Source: Hydrotalea sp.
GTDB taxonomy: Bacteria; Bacteroidota; Bacteroidia; Chitinophagales; Chitinophagaceae
Assembly (NCBI GenBank): GCA_027364735.1
Contig: DAHXOT010000049.1
Span: 1 to 64,000 of the forward strand
Length of the DNA stretch: 64,000 nucleotides
Direction: 5' to 3'
The position numbers were made by a program, and so were the translations under genes. This document shows positions 61,908-64,000 of the stretch, in pieces (within the stretch, counting starts at the first letter, position 1; each line of letters opens with the position of its first letter). The notes below the pieces were generated by a model that was not told the DNA's origin, made no database searches, and worked only from the letters and a program-made list of their open reading frames with translations.

Positions 61908-64000
61908 TTAAAAGTGTAAAGCAATACTGCAGGAGTAAGTTGTTCCATAGGCATATTGATATTTAGCAGGAAATGTATTGGGATTCTGATTGGTAAAATC
62001 GAAACGCAATTGTTCGGAAGCATTTGTAATAATTTGCTGATTATTTAAAAGATTATTTACCGAAGTATTAATTGCAATAAAAGAGTTTCGCTTTGAAGTA
62101 ATAGGCGATAAATCAATAGTATAGCCGGCAATGGCATTTAAAAAATATTGTGCAGGTAACTGTTGTTGCAATAAAATATTATTCCATTGTTGAGAATTTT
62201 TTGCAATATCTTCTACAGCACGATAAGTTCTGCGAACGGGGTTAAAGCCCATCCAAAGCCTATTAAAATAATTACCGCTAACACCAACAAAAGCCTTTTT
62301 AGTTCGATATTGGAAACCTACACTATACGCTTCTTGTGGCACCGAAGCAATTTTATAGTTATTGGTGTATACTATATCCTTTACTAATACAGAAGCGGTA
62401 TTGTCGGCTGTAATAGTTGCATATTGCCTATCACTATAAAAATAATCACCTAATGCCGCAGCCCCTGTTAAACGAAAATGATTATTTAATTTAATTTCAA
62501 ATCCTAATTCGCCCCCAAAATGAGTAGTGGATATATTGGTTAAAGCATAATTAACAAAATTGTGTAAATCATCATCATAATAACTTAATACATCTATTGC
62601 ATTTTTCTTTTGTGTAAAATATCCGCTTAACCTTAATCGAATTTTTTTTGAGTTTAGAATATATCCTGTTTCAGCCGATTGAATGAGTTCGCTGCTTATT
62701 GTATCTTGAGTTGAGTTTCTGGTTCGAGGAGAAATAAAAACATTATCATAAAAAGGAGCTTTCGTTAAATAAATGGCATTTAAATAAATAAAATTTCTAC
62801 CATCAATTTTAAAAGTAATTCCTGTTTTAGCTGCATAATTAATAAAGTTTTGTATGGCAGATTTACCAAAAGAATTATCTACAAATAATCCATTTCTAAC
62901 ATTACCCGTTCTATAATATTTTGTGTTGCTTATTTGCGATGCAACGAAAAAATCTATATGCTTTCCTGTAATAACTGTTTGTAACCAACCTTGCAAATAT
63001 TGAAAGTTGATGTTATAATTCCAACCATATTTTTCGCCTTGCTGCACAATTTTATTAGGAACAGCTACATCATTTTGTACGGCAGTATTATTGGCAACTA
63101 CATTTTGAGCAAACTGATTCCAATCAACCCAAAATTTTCCACCCAACAAATCTTTCACTGTTCTATAATTATAATTGGTTTGTTGCTGAAATGTAGCACC
63201 TGCACTAAGTTTTATTCTTTTAACTATTAAACTATTATAGGTGGCTGTAGCGGCAAATTGTAATTTATTAAAATGATTTTCTGCCAGAATATAATGCGAT
63301 CGTTTTCCGGTTACCGAATTACCCAAAATTCCATTAGCATTATTAATTGTTTCTATACTTGCATTGTTAGCATCGTATAGTTTTAGCCAATTAATTTGCC
63401 GATAACGATCATCATTTATTATTAATTGTTGTATTAATAATTTTTGAGCAATATTAGTTTGATAGCTGGGTAAATACTTATAATAATCGGGATACGGAGT
63501 TGGAGCATTAAACCAATCCAATGCTGTGGAACTTTGTATAGTATAAATAACACCCGCTGCAACTGTTAAATTATTATGATTATTGAATCGAAAGTCTTGT
63601 GTTACAATTACAGTAGGCTGTTGAGTATACAATACGTTGGCATTGCGTTTTACACCATTCTGATATCCCCAAAAAGAGTTGTAATAATGTGTACCGGATA
63701 AAGAATCCATTTCAGGCAAAACCATACTCTGCTTTGTTTTAATTGAAGATGAACCCATCATCGAAACCGATAAGGTATATTTAGAAGAGATACGTTTGCT
63801 AATTCCTAAAAAATAATTTCCACCATAAAAATAAGTGCCGGGCACGTACCCTTCATTGGCTGAACGATACTGTAATGCAACAGAAAACGACCATCCTTTT
63901 TTATTAATTCCGGAAAAATGCGACAAGAAAAATCCATTAGAAAAATTTCTGTTAGAAATGGCATATCTAATGGTTGTTTGCCTTTTTTTATTGTAACTAC
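61908..64000 (-). CDS. TonB-dependent receptor, C-terminal barrel part, cut by the window edge
   Basis: The open frame continues to the right edge of the window, so the start lies outside. The visible 697 residues are a beta barrel with alternating aromatic strands and long polar loops, ending in the typical C-terminal phenylalanine (SCSIALHF). The N-terminal carboxypeptidase-like and plug domains would lie beyond position 64000. Such receptors import large or scarce nutrients using TonB energy. The adjacent DUF5689 lipoprotein is probably its partner. Met-like TTG 63926 is internal, not the start. Confidence 0.85.
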   Translation of the reverse strand, partial: SYNKKRQTTIRYAISNRNFSNGFFLSHFSGINKKGWSFSVALQYRSANEGYVPGTYFYGGNYFLGISKRISSKYTLSVSMMGSSSIKTKQSMVLPEMDSLSGTHYYNSFWGYQNGVKRNANVLYTQQPTVIVTQDFRFNNHNNLTVAAGVIYTIQSSTALDWFNAPTPYPDYYKYLPSYQTNIAQKLLIQQLIINDDRYRQINWLKLYDANNASIETINNANGILGNSVTGKRSHYILAENHFNKLQFAATATYNSLIVKRIKLSAGATFQQQTNYNYRTVKDLLGGKFWVDWNQFAQNVVANNTAVQNDVAVPNKIVQQGEKYGWNYNINFQYLQGWLQTVITGKHIDFFVASQISNTKYYRTGNVRNGLFVDNSFGKSAIQNFINYAAKTGITFKIDGRNFIYLNAIYLTKAPFYDNVFISPRTRNSTQDTISSELIQSAETGYILNSKKIRLRLSGYFTQKKNAIDVLSYYDDDLHNFVNYALTNISTTHFGGELGFEIKLNNHFRLTGAAALGDYFYSDRQYATITADNTASVLVKDIVYTNNYKIASVPQEAYSVGFQYRTKKAFVGVSGNYFNRLWMGFNPVRRTYRAVEDIAKNSQQWNNILLQQQLPAQYFLNAIAGYTIDLSPITSKRNSFIAINTSVNNLLNNQQIITNASEQLRFDFTNQNPNTFPAKYQYAYGTTYSCSIALHF

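Noticed and set aside
63924-63926. TTG as the start of the TonB-dependent receptor
   Set aside because: The frame stays open to the window edge and the protein lacks a signal peptide and plug there, so this is an internal codon.

Overview
The window looks like a contiguous piece of chromosome from a member of the Bacteroidota, most likely a Chitinophagaceae-type bacterium (class inferred, not proven). The DNA is clearly AT-rich. Recognisable -7 promoter elements follow the Bacteroidota pattern TAnnTTTG, and Shine-Dalgarno sequences are mostly absent. Several families are typical of the phylum: DUF4835 and DUF4296 proteins, a BamD/omega-like pair, DUF5689 beside a TonB-dependent receptor, a CxxC-less Mrp ATPase, FtsZ with a long C-terminal extension, and an OmpA protein with calcium-binding-type repeats. 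Genes are packed tightly with many 4-bp overlaps and convergent 3' overlaps. No stretch of 300 bases lacks a gene. I saw no tRNA, rRNA, CRISPR array, prophage or insertion sequence.

Layout. 1-14.1 kb holds mixed metabolism and transport: FKBP isomerase, short-chain dehydrogenase, SulP anion transporter, a membrane protein with an Fe-S motif, an MFS transporter paired with a cytoplasmic trehalase, glycerophosphodiesterase lipoprotein, PaiB-like protein, Mrp ATPase, 3-hydroxyacyl-CoA dehydrogenase, YdcF, YigZ and RibD, followed by PrmC. 15-23 kb is a minus-strand operon (histidine kinase, BcsB-like protein, glycosyltransferase 2 with an N-terminal GspE_N-like domain, multi-spanning membrane protein) with a divergent secreted GH5 glycosidase. 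This is probably a non-canonical exopolysaccharide synthase and is the most novel-looking part of the window. 23-31 kb has an ABC exporter, an epimerase, and signalling genes: a PAS histidine kinase with its single-domain response regulator, and a large four-PAS NarL-type kinase.

31.3-47.8 kb is a nearly complete division and cell wall (dcw) cluster on the minus strand: mraZ, rsmH, ftsL, ftsI, murE, mraY, murD, ftsW, murG, murC, ftsQ, ftsA, ftsZ, ended by a strong hairpin. murF is missing from its usual place. The mraZ/queA divergent spacer carries a perfect inverted repeat, degenerate MraZ-type repeats and a perfect DnaA box. 48-64 kb contains queA, a histidine kinase, YqgE, DUF4296/DUF4835, omega-like and BamD genes, an OmpA protein, a polyprenyl synthase, recJ, htpG, and a DUF5689 lipoprotein with the C-terminal part of a TonB-dependent receptor that runs off the window.

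Across the window a short intergenic element recurs four times (GTACAAG-N-GTGCGACGCAAC-N4-GTT, three copies fitting exactly), twice inside the dcw cluster. Nothing in the gene content explains it.
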